From positions 124,001 through 188,000 of the forward strand of contig NW_026570253.1 of NCBI RefSeq assembly GCF_019649055.1: DNA of 64,000 bases. The letters are read 5' to 3'. Within the stretch, counting starts at the first letter, position 1. Every line of letters begins with the position of its first letter. The notes under the pieces are model-generated. The model saw nothing but the letters and a program-made list of their open reading frames with translations, was not told the origin of the DNA and did not search any database. Both the position numbers and the translations under genes were made by a program. The DNA is from Paramacrobiotus metropolitanus (lineage: Eukaryota; Tardigrada; Eutardigrada; Parachela; Macrobiotidae). Below are positions 23,756-35,937 of the stretch, piece by piece.

Positions 23756-26700
23756 TCACAAATCCGGATTGAGTTGGCGGTCGGAGAGTGTGATCTGCTG
23801 GCCGGGTTGGAATGGCGGCATGCCCAGGTAGGGACAGCTGGCGCAGCGGAATGCATCACCCAGATAACACTGCAACCAAGCGTTCTTCCTTTAATTTCAG
23901 CCCATGATTTTGCGCTTACAATTAGAATTAATCTTTTTGCTTTGCCTGCAAACTGCATGAATCCGTACGATGGAGGTTAATATTTGCGGGAAAAAATCAA
24001 AACTTATCAGACACAAAAATCGTAGTATTTTTCCAATAACCTTGCAATTATCTTATTATTACAAGTACCGTTATAACTTATTATTATTATTATTATTAAC
24101 CAAGATAACATACAACGGAAAAGCACCCCTACTTGATAAATGAATGCCAAAATTAACGAAAAAATGTTTCAGTCAGTGCACAATAACAAATTAAACAATC
24201 GAAAAAATATTACAACCAGTTTATTATAACCATCGATTTCAGATCGAAACCGAAAATAATTTTCATGTCTGCAAAGAAACCAGTGCTGGACTTTTCACAT
24301 TTTCGTTAAGCCTCTTTGAGCATTCAACAAAGACCTTTTTCATGCCAAAATAGAAAGAAAAAAACAATTATGTAAAATTTAGATAAATTCAATCACAACC
24401 GATGATCCAAATTACAGATGACGAACAAAAATTTGTGTTAAACGGCCGGTACACGGAATGTTGTTTTACGTTTCTCGAAATAAATGCACTTACACTTCCA
24501 CATGAGGATTTCACCGTGGCAGCCGCTGCTGTCATTCCCTTCTCCGCCGCCAACTCCTCGGCCAAGCCACAGGTACAATCCTTGCAGGCGCGCTTCTTCC
24601 CCGGTCCACAGTTGGCTGCCCACATCCGGCACACGTTTAGTCTTAATCGAGCGGAAACCAATGCTTTACTGCCGGTTGTAAGTGCTCACCTTTCAGGGAC
24701 GCTGGATCCGGTTTGGCAAAGTCATCGGCATCCAACATCTCGTTGGGATCGATCAGGTCCATATCCGCATCCATATCTGATCCCGCCAGGGTCCAGACAC
24801 CACTGGTTCCGTTGGACGCCGGCTTTGATGCCACTATATGGTGCACATGATATTAGTTGCCATACAACTCTTATGAGCAATACACCAGAAAACACAACAA
24901 TAGTTTCTGAATAAATTCATAAAATAATCACTGCAGGTCATTTACATATTCAGTGTCTACTTTTCGTTATTGAAAAGTGTGATACAAAGTATTACTTACA
25001 CAGCTGACAGTTAGCACCCTACCAAGAAATGAGAGGGGACAGTGCCTGTGAAACTTATCACTAACAACTGAAATTACTAAAACTAAACCATTCATGAAAA
25101 CATCTCTGGGACAGTTGGCTATCGCACAATCGGCCAAAATACTAGAGGTAAATGATAACAACGCTCATGACTCATATGAATTTCTACACCAACGACTGTC
25201 ATTAAAGATTCACCGGGAACGCCGCATCAACTCTAAAAACAATCCGAAATGTGCAATGAGGTTTTATTGTAATGAATACCTGTAACATTTTCATCATGCA
25301 TCACTGTATTATTGGTTATTCATCAATCATCATTATTATGTATTATCATTATTCGAATATCTATGTAATGATATTACTTATTATTATTAGGGTAGCATAA
25401 AGATAGTTATTTTTAAAATCCTGAACGATCCACTGGTATTGCAGATCCCACTACGTTTTTTAGTACAAAGGGAGTGACGCTGACAGATAAAAAAGTGATC
25501 ACACCTACAGTATCTGAATACTGTCCTGATTGCGCATGCCATTCAGTTTCAGCTACTCGAAGTACTAAAATTCTATCATTCAAAGTAGTATTACGCGAAT
25601 GCACTTTTCGTAACAATGATGGCCTTTGCCCAATAAAATGAGAGACTGAAATTGTAGAGCTCAAGATAACAACAAGAAAATAACTGTATGATGACTTTGT
25701 ACTGTACATCGAAAAAGCCGTGCGCATCCGTATATCTGCGGCATTAATAATTACACCGGTGACCGGATTAACCGATTAATCCTCATGGTAAGTGACAAAC
25801 TTCGTAGTCCGTACCGCCACTAGCAAAAAACTACAATGGCTTACGATTGAGTTTAGCCGAGGGAAGAATGGATGCTGATCCCGTTTCGTAACTGGGCTTC
25901 TTCACAATACCCTGGCACACTTTTAACGGCAAAGAAGTTGGAATTTTCAGGACTGTATGAAGATTGTCCATGTATGACGCAGAAAGTGCCACATCCGAAA
26001 AATCCTGCATAAATCATAAATATAATACACACATGGCAATCACATAAAAGCAGAAGGGCAGCCTAAAAATTTAACTGAACTAATGTAAAAAACGCAAGAC
26101 AACATAACATTTACGAAACTCTTTAAAGCACACATGGTCCCATAATACATATGGAGTAAATTGCAGAAAAACAAAAGAGTTATAGATTTCCAAGGAGAAA
26201 TCAGTTTTATAACACCAGACAATCTACAGAGGGTTATTCAGCCAAGTGTGGTCAGCGCAATAAAAAAATTCCTATAATTCAGCTGTTTCGCAAAGTCAGA
26301 TTCTAATACTTGTTTTATTATGACAAATTAGTTTGGACGCTTTTTGCAAATTTTTGTGACAATCGAGCTTAAACAGCCCGCAATATTGGCCATTAACCTA
26401 AAGACTCCGATTCTAAACCTTTGACCAGGCAAAATTTGGCTTTCGATCATCTGGCCTTAAAAGGATCGTCTGTTTTTCAAATCTGCATGGTTTTAATTGT
26501 GAGAAATGGCGATCCGAATGTTTTTTATGGCAAAGACAGTGTCATATTCTTGCGCGTTCTTGTGGTAGGACGGTTGGAAAAAACGCGAAAACAGGAAGAG
26601 ACCCGCAGGAGCCATGCCCATTTCGAGAATTCTTATGCACGGAAATAAAGCTGTCCTTTTCGTTACTTTACAAACTAAAGTTGTAGCGCAAGTCTTTCTT

Positions 26701-27664
26701 CACCATTTACAATTTTCAGTGGTCGAAAAAGACGCTCCAGGGGTCAAGCCTGGCAGAGAAGAACAGGTCATCCAGAACCAGAGATGTGCTCCCGGGAGCA
26801 CTGCTGACAAAACAAGGATGCTGCTTTCCAATCGAAGAAAACTAGTAATTCCTTCTGAGAAAGGATTGTTCGAAACCCCTGACAGGTTTCCAATGGATTA
26901 TTGCGAAAACCCGAATTTTAAATTATTTTTGAATAAAGGGAATCCATTTCCTATAGCTGAACTGGTCAACTGTTGCCAACATAGGGGATATGAACTTAAT
27001 TTTTTCCTGGGCTACAGGTTAACGAAATCTTGACTCAGTTGAATTCAAAGTATGACTGAATGTTGTGGCTATCTGATAAAATTTTTAAAAAAGTAAAATG
27101 AGCTTACGACGGCTAAGCAGAAATTTTCCAAAAAGTGACCACACTTGGCTGAATAAGTCTGTATAACCATGCCGCGATAAACCCATTAATCTTCATGTGT
27201 GACTTGAGCCAGCCCTCGGTCTTAATGGGGAAATCCGGCGTATTGATGGGCACAACGACCTCCTGGAAGACGAAGCGCCCCTCGGGTCGGACGATGCGGA
27301 GGATTTCGGGGAGAATTTGGTCGTCGTGCACGAAGGTCCACGGAGGCAACACACCCGAGATAACCACATCGAACGACGAACTGGAATAGTTAGCTGTAAA
27401 GACAATACTGTGCATTAGGATCACGCGCAGCGCACGGCAGGGGGATAAGCTGCAAGACATTTTATAACAAGTTGATTTAGTTGAATAACATAATAACCCA
27501 CAAATCTTTAGACGCTCCACGTTCTCCACCGTTAATCGACTGCTTGCGCCGATCTGTTCCGTGAATCCCCGGGCGACATTCTGCAGGGCGTCCGTGTTGA
27601 CGCCGCCGTACCAGAGCAGGAGTACGTTCTTGCCAGCCAAGTCCAGATGGGAGAATGAAGACAT
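23756..27664 (-). CDS. CIAPIN1: CIAPIN1 / anamorsin (Dre2), cytosolic Fe-S cluster assembly factor
   Basis: Exons: 27502-27664, about 27168-27393, 25845-26004, 24690-24833, 24494-24615, 23756-23869 (stop TGA 23756-23758), giving about 309 residues against 312 in human. The N-terminal methyltransferase-like domain shows SSFDVVISG and [20 protein letters not shown]. The linker has GVWTLAG and [20 protein letters not shown]. The C-terminus carries both cluster motifs: C-x7-C-x2-C-x-C ([20 protein letters not shown]) and the twin C-x2-C ([20 protein letters not shown]). Anamorsin passes electrons from NDOR1 to the cytosolic Fe-S assembly machinery. One problem: the end of exon 2 (donor at 27167, phase 2) does not match the start of exon 3 (phase 0). 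A transposon begins six bases inside this donor, so the true junction, a missed micro-exon or damage to the allele must be settled with RNA. Intron 1 (27394-27501) is 108 nt and free of stops. Confidence 0.93.
24077..24099. repeat. (TTA)n microsatellite
   Basis: About seven copies of TTA in the CIAPIN1 intron 23870-24493. This is a simple repeat only. Confidence 0.7.
26225..27163. mobile_element. TA-flanked inverted-repeat DNA element (Tc1/mariner-type, non-autonomous) in CIAPIN1 intron 2
   Basis: Left end 26227 reads CAGAGGGTTATTCAGCCAAG and continues TGTGGTCA. The right end, read from 27161 on the minus strand, is CAGACTTATTCAGCCAAG then TGTGGTCAC. The two share a 21-bp identical core after a 2-bp indel. 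Each end abuts a TA (26225-26226 and 27162-27163), as expected for TA target duplication. The interior of about 0.93 kb has a 139-codon plus-strand frame (26614-27033) and others that I cannot relate to a transposase, so the copy is probably non-autonomous or decayed. Confidence 0.7.
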
Positions 27665-29088
27665 TGTTGTCCGGATTCTGTGGAAGATTCCTTCACCGAT
27701 AGCCGATAAGGTAGTGTGTGGTGTTCCTATCGACAGGCGCAGACTCTGACTGACTTGAGTTAAGTGACTTAAGTCTTATGGAAATGTGCTTTACAGAGAA
27801 AGTGCAAAACAAACGTCTATATTACTGTACTAAAATTATGACATCAGATTCATAAACATTTGAATGATCAAATACTTCGTCATTGACTCATTTATAACAT
27901 AATTTTGTGAATTAAATTTTACATGATGCAATACTAATGCGCTTTCATAAACTACTATAAAGTATAAACTGAGTATAACCAGTTTACGGAGGACTACATC
28001 CGCAACCAATTTATCGGCGTCGGCTTTCGGTGAATCATTAATTTTGTTTTTGTTCGCATCGAGGCCGCTGGCCGATGCGTGTCGTGTCATTTACGCACAT
28101 GGGAACAACTTGTCCATGTATGTCTATGGAGGCCCATGGTAACAACTTTCCTTTCCGGTCCCTTTTTTTCCCTCGAGGCGCATCGTCTCGGTAAGAGCGT
28201 AACATCCACCGCGTCGTTGCAGCGGTTCTGGCGCACTTGACCGCGTTGAAATCGGCCTACCCGTTCTCCCAAACATAGGTTTTTTAACCTTACTCTGTCA
28301 CGGTTGTTACGGATGTAGTTAAATATAAATAATAAAGTACTGTAGTATTAAAGCTGACAAAATGCCATCAGAAAATGATGCGAAGTCAGATCATTCTTCA
28401 AATTCAACCGAACACCTTCTTGAGACAGTTACCTACTTACTTGTTCACACGAGTACTGTACTACTCGTAGAATTAACGATAAATACTATACGTACAGGCA
28501 CGGCCCAGTTGACTTTTTAAATAATAATTATTATTAAAAGATGTTGTTTTAAGAAGTATGTATACATTGAATTTGTAATTTTGCTCTTGCCATTCGTGCA
28601 AGTACTTACTTTTGAATTTTCCAAACGATCGTAGTCGTGCAATCTGCAGTCCACAGATGTCACTGTAGGCTGTAGTACACCGGGTCACGCAGCTTGTGTC
28701 TCGCAATAATTGTTTTCTCATCGCGATAATAGGAACTGTATGAGCAAATTTAAATACTGTACTTAATAAGTACTCAACAGTACTCAACAAAAGCGGTATG
28801 AACCACATCAGGACAAAATTTTTTTCAACTGCCCAAGAATTAACAATAACTAAAAGAAACCAACTTTAAACATGCGCCGGAAACATCGTGCATGACTTGA
28901 TTAACACTTTCATAAAAAATGCGCGGAAAAGCACAACGCAAACGAAATGTCGGCACAACACGTATTCCAAACACAAGCATAGCAAAGCATTTGTATATCG
29001 ACAACTATCGCGCATTAACTGGTAAGTTGTACATAAGTTCAGGGTTATTACAGACCGGCGCATTGGTAACCTTCCTGTAATGACCCAA
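27665..29088. other. Spacer upstream of CIAPIN1
   Basis: This holds the CIAPIN1 promoter side and the 3' flank of the Ig/FN3 gene. A candidate exon on the minus strand is listed separately (27988-28090). On the plus strand an ATG at 28362 opens a 52-codon frame with a charged start (MPSENDAKSDHSSNSTEHLL) that I cannot identify. The rest is AT-rich. Confidence 0.35.
27988..28090 (-). CDS. Candidate first exon of an unidentified small protein
   Basis: ATG at 28090 opens a charged stretch, MTRHASASGLDANKNKINDS then PKADADKLVADVVL. A usable donor (CTCC|GTAAAC) follows at 27987, and base composition drops to AT-rich immediately after it. Read without splicing, the frame continues through a hydrophobic segment to a stop at 27836 (84 residues). 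It does not join CIAPIN1 in phase. I do not recognise it, and it may be noise. Confidence 0.22.
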
Positions 29089-31264
29089 CTATTTGCAAGG
29101 AATCTGTCCACTGGCGACTCTATCTTTGCCATATTGACGTATGAGAAGCTTTTGTTTAGCCTTTCGCCGTTCTGTGTTTATGAAATCTCTGATCGTCATC
29201 AGCCTCTCATCCATTTCCGTGGACGTCCTTTGAGAAAGGTCATTACCTGCCTCCCCCGAAATATGAAGCAGATCATCTTTGCATGTCTCATCATTGTCGA
29301 CAACTACATCCGCACCTGAAATCCATGAGGTATTTATCGGTATGTATATGCATTCCATCGATGGTTAATTTAATTCCTGGTTATTTTGTTAGAGCAATCA
29401 TTAATGATGATTTTATTAGCACAAAGTCAAGACATTAATTAATCAATCATTAATTCATAACTTTGGTTTCTCAGAAGGAATATATAGTAAGAGTATGCAC
29501 TGGATGTCGTCAGCACTATATTACTCTGTATGCAGCCACGCCTTGATTATGAACATGCGGAATCCACTACATCTACCCGGTATGTATCTGTATAATTTTA
29601 CCATTAATACGTATTCCATTCTTACCAAGGGTTGTAAATGTTTTATTGGCGTGCTTTCCCATTGTACCGTTATCAATGGCCACAATGTCGATTGCATATC
29701 GCGTCCCTGGTTTCAAGTCTATAGTGCAATAACAAACAAATCAATTAGAAACCAACCAATTACGTAGAAACAAAAATATGCACATAATTCCGCATGCGCT
29801 TCAGAAGCGCGGAATTGAAAAATGCACTTTTCCATCTGTTATCAAATACCTCTTCTCCCGGAAAACGCTTCAGTTAATTCTAGACGGCATTGTTTATTAG
29901 GCGATATCTTACGACAAGTAGTGCCGATATAAGCACCCAGAATCCATATTCAGGTTTAGGTTACAAATCACACTTTTCGCATAAACACAGTCTCAGAAGC
30001 TGTACTTGGGCAAAACTACCTGAAACTGTCCATTGACGGGGCTTCGAAACAGGGACGATTTTCATCTGTGAGCGGCAATTAACAAAAACATCCACGCCCT
30101 TGAGGAACGCAATATAGGCAATTGTGAGCCGGCTGGCGTCTGTTGGAGGATCCCAGAGAACTTGCACACGGCCTGCAGTACAGCGGCTGGGTACAATCCG
30201 TAAATTCAACGGCTCAGTGTTGGAACGAGGCTGGGCCACTTGCAAATGCACCGGCACACTGCGGACAACTGGACGATCAAATCGGGAAGGAATGAACTGC
30301 ACAACGCAGCGATATGTTCCCGCATCTTCCGGCTGCAGATCGAAGATGTCCAGGGTTGTGGAATACTCGTCAGTCCGGCCGCTCGCCCCATCCGATGCGA
30401 CGCTCTGTCGGCTTCTTATAAGACGAAGTCTGCAAGTGCAAAGTTGAACTTTACTGTTCCCCGTTTCACGTATGTTATATGCTACAATTACGCATATCTG
30501 AGCTTCTGCTGGACTTTTTAGATTCTTTTTTATGAACACTTAAACAACCTAGTTGACAAAATGGGAAAACTGATCCAACGATGAATTTTCCCACTCAAAT
30601 AGCGCACGCGGGAAAGGATGATAAAGCACCTATCATCAACGACACTGAAATACTCGTATCTCCTTACTGATCATGGTGAGGGCTTACTCGCCAACGCCCT
30701 TGATATAATCGTACGCAATTCATTGCTGCATTGGTTTGCTGCGATTTTATGCGGCTCCTTTCTGTCGAATTCGACGTATGACGTAACACAACAACGACAA
30801 CACTCTTATAATTAAAATTTTATAACGTTTACGAAAAGTTTTGCCGGGCAAAAAAGCCAACCTTCAGCCAATGCTAATCGGTTGCGAAATCGTGTAATAA
30901 GAATTAAGGGTCATTTCGGCATGTGGTGGTTTTAAACTTGTAAGTATGAAACATAAAGGCCCAACCTTCCGCTGATATCGTCAAGCACCCGCTCATTATT
31001 CCTCTCCCAATAGAGAAGCACCCGTGACGGAGTAGCAACTTGACAAGTCAGATTAGGATGACTTCCCAACAGCTGGGCCGTAAAGTCCACCGTCTGGTTG
31101 GCATCCAGCTGGCCGGGGTCTTGCCTGAAAGGAACGCGATAGGCGGCACTCAGACGGAAGCTAATCTCAGACGAACGGTCCGCGATGGATCGCCGTGCGA
31201 CGATCTCGGCCGCCGATGCGGTCGACAGACAACTGGAAACTATGAACAGCCACAACATTATCAT
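29089..31264 (-). CDS. Secreted Ig-like plus fibronectin type III protein, 4 exons
   Basis: Exons: 30966-31264, 30020-30429, 29626-29718, 29089-29315 (TAG 29089-29091), all GT-AG and in phase, giving 342 residues. Residues 1-18 are a clear signal peptide (MIMLWLFIVSSCLSTASA). An Ig V-type domain spans about 45-160, with Cys74, Trp86 and the F-strand DAGTYRC ending at Cys141. A fibronectin III module follows (EPLNLRIVPS ... VQVLWDPPTD ... LKPGTRYAIDIVAIDNGT), split by an intron before LKPGTRY. The C-terminal exon is charged (MDERLMTIRDFINTERRKAK) with no membrane span or GPI signal that I can see. The protein is therefore probably secreted or extracellular-matrix. A receptor or adhesion ligand role is only inferred from the domains. 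A missed membrane exon is possible in introns of about 300 and 536 nt, but none was found. Confidence 0.75.
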
Positions 31265-32678
31265 GGTAATGGAGCTTATACGAACCGAAGTAATAACAGT
31301 AAGAAACGCTAAAGTGCGAGGCGTGTGAGACTGTGGAACGCAGAACAAGTTTAGCACTCGGATAACGCACCCACCAAAAACCAATATCACCTCAGACCCG
31401 TCAATGTTAAGTAACCCAAAATCCAAACCAACTGTTGCTCTTCGTCTTCTGTGCCTGAATCTCGCCGAACAACTTAAAGTTTCAAACTGCCGACTGCGGT
31501 AGAGAGTGACATACAGAAGGTTTACACTTTACAGTAATAAACTGCACAAGTGCAGTTAGCACAGGAAATAATAATTAATTTTCGTCACTTCCCAACATTT
31601 TCTCTTTGACCTTTTCTTTAAGTGTTTTATTTTGTTTACTTTGTTACGCGCTTCAGTACAGAGTTTTTGTTGTTCTGGCCCCATTTTTTCAGCAATGCAT
31701 ATTATGGTTCATATTTGAGCGCGCGATGCTGCGATGGTAATATTAATGTTTGCTAGGAACGCGAGGTCACCAGCTGAACCCTAGAGTAAGTAGTACAATT
31801 ACGCACAATTACGTACTAGTATATGTATAACGTAAGCTCTAGCTTCAGCTGAATTTCTCGAAACCGGAAAGTTTCTAGTTAATTTAAATGACTCGTGAAC
31901 TACAGTAGATAGTAGAGAGTAGAGATTCACAGCGATGGGTCCTTTAATTGTGCTTAACGACTGATGTTTGACGAGAGCGATCTGAGGGAATTGTCAACCA
32001 CTGACCTTGAATCCTGTGCTAGAGTAGTAATACAATTGTTGACGTTTGTCAATATGTATCCTTTTTGGTAGCGATACCCTGACGGTTTATGCCATTTTTA
32101 AATAGATAAAACCAATCTAAGAGATATGCTCATACTTGTGAGCCAAAAAGCTCAAGTTGTCGAGAAGAACACTGTCTTTTTAATTGTTATGAAATTAATT
32201 TAAACGCTCGTTTGTTATGCAAAAAGCAGTTGTCACCGCGTCACACTCATGATAAAAATTAATGTTGCCTCAGAAACGTTTCGCCTTCTAAACTTGCCCT
32301 CCGAAAGATGTTATAGTTACGATAAAACGATTACGCTAACAATAAATTCCCCTAAAAAAGTGAAAATCGTTAATGTAAGTATTCTTGAAAAAAAACTCAT
32401 TCAATAAAGCGAAGGTTAGTTTAATTGACAATTTATGAGAGCTTATAAATTACTGCAATAGTAACCTTAAACGTAGAACGCGCTCGTAATCTACGAAATA
32501 AAAATTTGCATTTACTGCAGGGTTTCAAAGTTATAACTGAATTTTATTGTTGTGATTTATAGACTACGGGTGACTATTCAGTGTTGCAAAATTATCCGCG
32601 CGTTATTATGCCAAATATTAATTTTAATTTCGCTCCAAACAGTAGTCAGCGTTATAACTTACAATCAGCCGTATCAGC
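31265..32678. promoter_or_regulatory. Divergent intergenic region, Ig/FN3 gene / Elongin C
   Basis: 1.4 kb between the start codons of two genes transcribed away from each other, so both promoters should lie here. The sequence is AT-rich, with no confident TATA box and no open frame that I would call. Confidence 0.4.
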
Positions 32679-33962
32679 ATGACCTCTAGCAATGCTACCA
32701 CTGGTGTGCAGTTGCCAGCACAGGGTCAGGCTGCTGTGAACCCAGCCCAGTCAACTCACCCAGCAGTCCCCACTATTGATCGAGCGGATGGTCGGACGCC
32801 AGTGACCGGCGTCACCGGCATCCAGTCCGATTATGTCGTGCTAGTGTCGTCCGACTTCCATGAATTCATCATCACTCGTAGCGCGGCCTATATGTCCGCC
32901 ACCATCCGCCGTATGCTTGAGGGCCGCAATAAGGAGATCAGTCCGTGGAATGTCAACGAAGTTCTAGTTAATTACCCGTACGTACGACATCGGTGACCAC
33001 TAGTCCTGCTGTATCAGGCACGTGTTTCATAAAGCTTCCGTTTAATACTGTTTGCAAGTCAAGTACTTCGAGAAAGTATTCCCATCCTGTGCAGCAATGT
33101 GGAAAGGTCACCTAGCTGCACAAGTTGCTTTTGCACTGCATGTTAGTGCAGCTGACGCCTTTTTCTCAGCAAGCAGCCATGCTTTTTCGAATACGTACCT
33201 AAATATTAGGCCCCACGAGTATTTAACAAAACCATACTAGTAGTACTTTATTATTAAAGATATTCAAACACTGAAAGAGCAGCATGCATCGCAAATAGTG
33301 CTTCTAATGGTAGTTTCTCATTTCTCCATCTAAGGTAATCGTAAGCAACGACCAACGAGCATGAGTATGTACAGCAACCTCATGTAATGAACCGTTTTTG
33401 CATTTAAATTATTGATATTTTTGCACCGCTACACAGCCTACACTTATACAGGTAGTTGTAGTGATCCGAATTCAATAAAATGATTACCAGTTGATTACAA
33501 GAAATGCTAGCTGGTCTTTCGGCTTAGGTATCATAAAATGAGCGACAAATCATAATTCTGATCACATTTCGTAAAGGTACGATGCAAGCGCGCACTGTTC
33601 AACTAATTTTCTTAATATAGATATTAGCTAGAAAAGCCGTTACCAGATTTATGTAAGTTGATGTCTGCAGCGGTAACAGCAGTACTGCTCAGAAGTACAG
33701 AGTGCACTCTGTAGTGCACATGGCGGTATACTACTACTCGAGTAGATCTAATGAAAATTGCAAGTTCAATGCCGCATTATCTGATCCTTATCTGATTACG
33801 TAACAAAACTCAATTTGCAGGTCGATGATCGTTAGCAAAGTAGCGGAGTACATGATTTACAAGGAGTATTACGAAAGAACGCACGAAGATGCGCCGGGAT
33901 TCACCGTTCCACCCGCCATCGTGCTGGAAGTCCTGATGGCCGCACAGTTTCTTGATATCTAA
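32679..33962 (+). CDS. ELOC: Elongin C (diverged), BC-box adaptor of Cullin-RING ligases and Elongin, 2 exons
   Basis: Exon 1 is 32679-32977 and exon 2 is 33821-33962 (TAA 33960-33962); the junction CC|GTACGT ... TTTGCAG|G is in phase. The protein has 146 residues. The Skp1/BTB-like fold is recognisable: YVVLVSSDFHEFIITRSAAY, SATIRRMLEG, NEVLVNYPSMIVSKVAEYM, and the C-terminal helix IVLEVLMAAQFLDI, equivalent to the LELLMAANFLDC end of animal Elongin C. Compared with the usual 112 residues there is a Gln/Ala/Pro-rich N-terminal extension of about 45 residues, and the core is unusually diverged for one of the most conserved animal proteins. Elongin C bridges BC-box proteins (VHL, SOCS, Elongin A) to Elongin B and Cullin 2/5. 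Divergence suggests either a fast-evolving lineage or a second, specialised paralogue. The 843-nt intron is empty. Confidence 0.85.
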
Positions 33963-35937
33963 ACCCATTTCAAAGTGTCGTCGCTTCTGAATTATTGACT
34001 ACATTAATTTTTATTGAATCAGCTATTATTCCCGGCCTGCTCTGTAAATTGGGTGGCTAATATAAATATAAAATTAAAACCACACCTATCACTTTTACCG
34101 GTTAATTATCTTTTCCTACTTTTCGTCTGTACTAACATTTTAGTTATCACGAGCAAAAATATTCTTACTAGTACTGCCTTTTGAGAATTATATTAAGAAT
34201 TCTATGCTCACTTCTAAAAGTAAACGAACACGCACAGAGGAGCTAAACGTTAACCAAAATGGCGATAACCAATAATGTCTTTTATGCGTCATAACAATCG
34301 CGTTTGCGCACCCTACAAAATTAATGTAAAAACTGATTGCAAATTATACCAATTAACAAAACGGCAATACTCGACTGCATAACCAGACAACGTCATGCCC
34401 GTTGGAAGTAGACTTAACTGCATCCTTATCATTTAAGCACACAATTCGCAGCGTAAATAAACGGGAGATGTTTGTTTATTGTGCGGCATTGTGAATGGCT
34501 GCGCGCTTAAGGAGCTTTTCGTCAATCCTTGTGCGTGGCATCGCCAGCATGCATGACAAATAGCAAACTGGGAATTACACGCGCGTACATGCACCAACAA
34601 GCCGGCTTCTGCTCTGCGTATCTCGATGAAGAAGAGTTGCAGTGCTGGCCCGCTGCAGTGCCAGGCAGTTTAAGCCCGCTTAATGGATGCGCCACGGAGA
34701 CGCTATCCCGCGGAGCGCAACTCCACTTGGCCGGGGCGCTCCCTGGCCATGGCATTGATCAGTCGCCAACTTTGCGTCTAATACGCCATCCTGCTCAGCT
34801 GGCGAGCGACCCGTGTTTCCAACTCAAGATGCATAAAGTTCAGCAGCAACATTCCATCCTATAAAGTTCACTTTTCAAAGCTAAGCACGAAACTAATGCG
34901 CGCAAATTCTTATACTGCTTTTATGCGAAACAAGTGGGAGGTGAGATTTAGTCGTAATTGCAGGAGGTACGAAGAAACCTCTATGTAAAACGTTGTACTC
35001 GTACAACAGTAAGACTACAGATTATCCATTTTGATTCTGTTATTAAATGTTTAAAACTGATTCGTTTAAATACTGCAAATCAGCGATGGCTGTCGATTCT
35101 AACTTAGGTGAGTTTACACGAAGCCGAACTGATGTATACTTAACATATCAGTTATATTTTTCCACAGTGTTTTCACCTTGAGCCCAACTGCGTAACTTTG
35201 CGTCTGCATTTTCCTGCGCCTTATGTATGAAAAGACCGCAGTGTCCCACGAGTTTGAATAATGCATTTAATATTACACAATAAAGACGCGACAATCATCG
35301 TCGGCATGCAGTAATAGCAACCTAACAAGTTGTAACAATTTTCTGGTTTATCTTTCCCGGTAGAGTAATATTTAAGCATAAATAAATCAATGCAAAATTG
35401 ACCGGATCGATTCGGGCACAGCATCCACTGCGGGCGCCAACCCGTAGATTTATATAAATCCCAGAAACTGCATCTATCCTGACAATATGACGTCAAGAAG
35501 ATTACCGTAGCTGCAACAACTTGAAAAGCCAAGATAAGTCAGTGTCTCCCAACATCTTCCCCGCAATCCTCATCCGCTAACGCAGCTCCACAAGAGTACA
35601 CACGCATACACACAACAGTTGACAGATGTAAAGTGGCTCAGCGCTGATTCGGCCGGCCACAGCATACCAACTACTACACACAGGCACATATAGCCGACCA
35701 CGCGTAGTATTGATTGACATCCGGGTGCAGAATGCAACTTGCAGGCCGCTTATGTGTACCGAGATTCCGCTCCAGTGTTTGCACAAATTCCAACTTGGTT
35801 TTTTCTTCCTTCACCACACGCAGTCGGTGTGCGGAAGAAGCTATTTCTGGATGTGTATCAAGGTGTAGTTGCGAATTAAGGTAGCTTTTCCTGGCCGCAG
35901 TTGTGTGCGACGCTCATTGATTGTTAATCGCCGTACG
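33963..35937. other. Intergenic, no confident gene
   Basis: Around 34499-34864 is a G+C-rich patch in which both strands are open (111 and 77 codons). Neither frame has splice sites, a start context or a family resemblance that I would support. ACTCGTAC occurs inside the palindrome GTTGTACTCGTACAAC at about 34993. Nothing else is seen. Confidence 0.4.

Noticed and set aside
26614-27033. 139-codon frame inside the CIAPIN1 intron element considered as a transposase
   Set aside because: No DDE/D spacing, helix-turn-helix or other transposase feature is visible.
34499-34864. 111-codon plus-strand frame in a G+C-rich patch
   Set aside because: The opposite strand is equally open, the product is featureless, and no splice or start evidence exists.
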